Part shown: one piece after another, positions 53,433-55,607 of the stretch
How the letters are laid out: the number at the start of each line of letters is the position of its first letter
Position numbering within the stretch: position 1 is the first letter of the stretch
NCBI GenBank assembly: GCA_029939575.1
Contig: JAOZSR010000013.1
Span: forward strand, 1 to 55,607
Length of the DNA stretch: 55,607 nt
Reading direction: 5' to 3'
From: Fidelibacterota bacterium
Lineage (GTDB): Bacteria > Fidelibacterota > UBA2242 > JAOZSR01
Position numbers and translations under genes: made by a program
Notes under the pieces: model-generated
What the model saw: the letters and a program-made list of their open reading frames with translations, nothing else
Told to the model about the DNA's origin: nothing
Database searches by the model: none

Positions 53433-55463
53433 ATGTTAAAGCTAAATTTAAAAAGAATTTTTCAAATTCCTACTGATACTGAAGATCAAAAGCGATCTGT
53501 TGAAGATATTAGAAAATTTCAAGTAATAAATGGAATATTGGCTCTGGGATGTGTATTTCTGGCATTATTAGGCATTCTGGGGTTTTTACAAAAGGATTAT
53601 TTATTATCAATATTAGATTTTCTGTTTTGTAGTATTTTTTTGTTTTTTATATACAGGGTCAGGAAAACCTGGAACATTCAATTTTACTCAATTTTAGGAA
53701 TGACTTTACTGCTGATATTCTTTTTTTATCTATTCATAGATGGTGGAGTGAAAGGTAGTGCATTTCTGTGGATTTATACATATCCCCTGGCAGCGATTTT
53801 TCTGTTGGGAAGTCGTCTTGGTATCAGATTTTCATATATTTTAATTACATTAGTAATTTTATCATATTTATTTTCTGAGGTTATTCCCTTTCATTATTCC
53901 TATAATCGAAACATATTTTTTCGGCTTATTCCTTCCTATTTTGTGGTAGTTTTATTTTCCTGGTTTATGGAAAAATCGCGCTTTTCATCGGAAAAATCAT
54001 TGAAAAAAGCCAGGGAAAAGGCTGAAAGCGCAAGTAGGGCGAAAAGTGAGTTTTTGGCTAATATGAGCCATGAAATAAGAACCCCTTTAAATGCAGTAAT
54101 TGGTTTTAGTGAATTGCTGTCAGGCCTGATAAATGATCCGGTTCAAAAAAAATATATCAAATCTATTAAAATCTCAGGCATCAGTCTGCTCACTTTGATA
54201 AATGATATCTTAGACCTGTCTAAAATTGAAGCGGGCAAACTTGAAGTACATTTCGCACCAGTTAAATTAAAATTATTATTAACTGAAATTGAGATGATTT
54301 TTAGAAGAGAAATTTTTGAAAAAAAACTTAAATTATTAATTGATGTTGATGATAAGCTACCCGATACAATATTGATTGATGAGACCAGGCTACGCCAAAT
54401 TTTGTTAAACATGGTTGGTAATGCTATCAAATTTACTGAAAAAGGATATGTTAAAATTATAGTTAAAATGGAAAAGACTATTTCTGAGCCGGATAAATTC
54501 AATTTACGGATTTTAATTGAAGATACAGGAATTGGCATTCAAACGAATGATTTAAAATATATTTTTGAATCTTTTATGCAGAGCGAGGGACAGTGTACAA
54601 GAAAATATGGTGGTACTGGTTTGGGATTAGCAATTTGTAGAAGATTAACTGAAATAATGGATGGAGAAATTTTTGTAGAGAGCCAGATAGGGAAGGGCAG
54701 TATATTTACCATTCATTTTAGAAATATTCAAATAGCTGATGAAAAATTAGTTAATACTGAAATTGATGATTTTAAAATCACGGATTATATTTTTAAAAAA
54801 GCAAATATTCTTGTTGTTGATGATATACAATCAAACCGGGATTTACTTTCTGAATTATTAACTCAGGTTGGATTGTCTGTGTTTGTTGCTACAAATGGAA
54901 GTCAGGCTTTGTTAATGGCCCGACAATTAAAACCGGATATAATTTTTATGGATCTTAGAATGCCTGTTATGGGAGGGAATGAAGCAACCAAAATTTTAAA
55001 ATCCAATCCGGAGACAAAAAATATACCGGTTATTGCTCTGTCTGCTTCAACACAATTGAGTGATTTCAAAGAAGGAGTGCTGACCGGATTTGATGAATAT
55101 TTATCTAAACCAGTAAAAAGTAAAAAGGTATTTAAAACTTTAGCAAAATATTTGGATTATGATAAAAGAATTGACAAAATTCGGACAAAGGAAACTAAAA
55201 TTATTGATAAACCATTTTCTGAGGAACTAAAACAAAAACTCAGGAAAGATATGATTCCCATGTCAGAAATGTTGTTAGAAACTATGGTTATAAATAATAT
55301 CAGGAAGTTTGCCCAAGAATTAAAAGAAATGGGTATAGAATATAAAAATCTTAAATTAGTTCAATATTCGGAATCTCTGATGGAAAATATAAATTCTTTT
55401 AACGTAAAAGAGATAGATAAAATGATGAGAAATTTTTCGGATTTTATTAATGTCGAATCATAA
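53433..55463 (+). CDS. Hybrid sensor histidine kinase with membrane input domain
   Basis: The 676-residue protein has a membrane N-terminus with about six helices (about 32-178), a short coiled coil, and a DHp helix with acceptor H213 in NMSHEIRTPLN. The HATPase domain follows (N330 box, DTGIGI 364-369, GGTGLGL 393-399). A C-terminal receiver carries D463-D464, acceptor D507 in IFMDLRMP and K559-P560. The last about 90 residues form a helical tail that could be an HPt-like remnant, but no histidine is in a suitable context. It senses an unknown signal at the membrane. No clear ribosome-binding site precedes ATG 53433. Confidence 0.9.
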   Translation: MLKLNLKRIFQIPTDTEDQKRSVEDIRKFQVINGILALGCVFLALLGILGFLQKDYLLSILDFLFCSIFLFFIYRVRKTWNIQFYSILGMTLLLIFFFYLFIDGGVKGSAFLWIYTYPLAAIFLLGSRLGIRFSYILITLVILSYLFSEVIPFHYSYNRNIFFRLIPSYFVVVLFSWFMEKSRFSSEKSLKKAREKAESASRAKSEFLANMSHEIRTPLNAVIGFSELLSGLINDPVQKKYIKSIKISGISLLTLINDILDLSKIEAGKLEVHFAPVKLKLLLTEIEMIFRREIFEKKLKLLIDVDDKLPDTILIDETRLRQILLNMVGNAIKFTEKGYVKIIVKMEKTISEPDKFNLRILIEDTGIGIQTNDLKYIFESFMQSEGQCTRKYGGTGLGLAICRRLTEIMDGEIFVESQIGKGSIFTIHFRNIQIADEKLVNTEIDDFKITDYIFKKANILVVDDIQSNRDLLSELLTQVGLSVFVATNGSQALLMARQLKPDIIFMDLRMPVMGGNEATKILKSNPETKNIPVIALSASTQLSDFKEGVLTGFDEYLSKPVKSKKVFKTLAKYLDYDKRIDKIRTKETKIIDKPFSEELKQKLRKDMIPMSEMLLETMVINNIRKFAQELKEMGIEYKNLKLVQYSESLMENINSFNVKEIDKMMRNFSDFINVES

Positions 55464-55607
55464 CATGAAGTTATGCAACATTTAAACGAACCAAACATGT
55501 AAACATAAAACTAATTATATTATATATCGTAAATTATTTTTTCCTTTTTACTGTTTTTTGGCTCTATGTGATTTATAGTGGGTAAAATCTCTTTATGAAA
55601 CAAAAAA

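Overview
The window is an AT-rich stretch of bacterial chromosome. The genes point to the Fibrobacteres-Chlorobi-Bacteroidetes (FCB) superphylum or a candidate phylum close to it (KSB1, Marinimicrobia, Cloacimonadota or Ignavibacteria type). The evidence is a GWxTD-domain protein, a PorV/PorQ-like outer-membrane protein, a large secreted protein with a type IX secretion (T9SS)-like C-terminal domain, TonB-dependent receptors with carboxypeptidase-regulatory-like N-termini, MacB/FtsX-like permeases and a periplasmic-type beta-propeller. The exact phylum cannot be fixed from sequence reading alone. No phage, transposase, CRISPR array, rRNA or plasmid gene was seen.

Layout. 1-6.2 kb: a tRNA-Ala, a HAD phosphatase, an EEP-fold protein that has lost catalytic residues, an ALDH7-like dehydrogenase, rsmI, a DUF362/ferredoxin protein and a small membrane protein. 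6.2-9.5 kb: an NFU iron-sulfur protein and a secreted CnaB/DUF2135-like protein on the minus strand, then class II fructose-bisphosphate aldolase. 9.7-16 kb: a THUMP methyltransferase, obg, dprA, a secreted beta-propeller and a GWxTD protein, the last four closely packed. 16.5-27.5 kb: a MacA-like adaptor, LolD-like ATPase and FtsX-like permease, then a GH20 hexosaminidase, a flavin reductase-like protein, a cytidine deaminase and a second, orphan FtsX-like permease with a small downstream gene. 27.5-33.1 kb (minus): a degenerate amidohydrolase, a YfiR-like secreted protein, an ASCH/PUA-like protein, and a TonB-dependent receptor coupled to a lipoprotein. 33.2-40.7 kb (minus): an operon of a TonB-dependent receptor, a 1066-residue T9SS-type secreted protein and a PorV-like protein, closed by a strong terminator. 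40.7-41.7 kb: a 1-kb gap with a perfect 44-bp palindrome, a REP/MITE-like element and several hairpins. 41.7-47.2 kb: a site-2 protease, a small membrane protein, ftcD, mutL and miaA. 47.3-55.5 kb: a small hypothetical gene, a GntR regulator, an unusual receiver-PAS-HATPase protein, a lone receiver, a lipoprotein pullulanase and a hybrid histidine kinase.

The housekeeping genes (obg, dprA, rsmI, mutL, miaA, fba, tRNA) are ordinary. The more interesting material is the envelope and secretion machinery, namely the receptor/T9SS cargo/PorV operon and the propeller/GWxTD pair. Also notable are two proteins whose folds appear to have lost catalytic residues, a sensor-like ATPase without a visible phospho-acceptor histidine domain, and several palindromic intergenic structures. 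I found no self-evidently new defence or biosynthetic system. TTG and GTG starts are frequent and were assigned where a Shine-Dalgarno sequence supports them.
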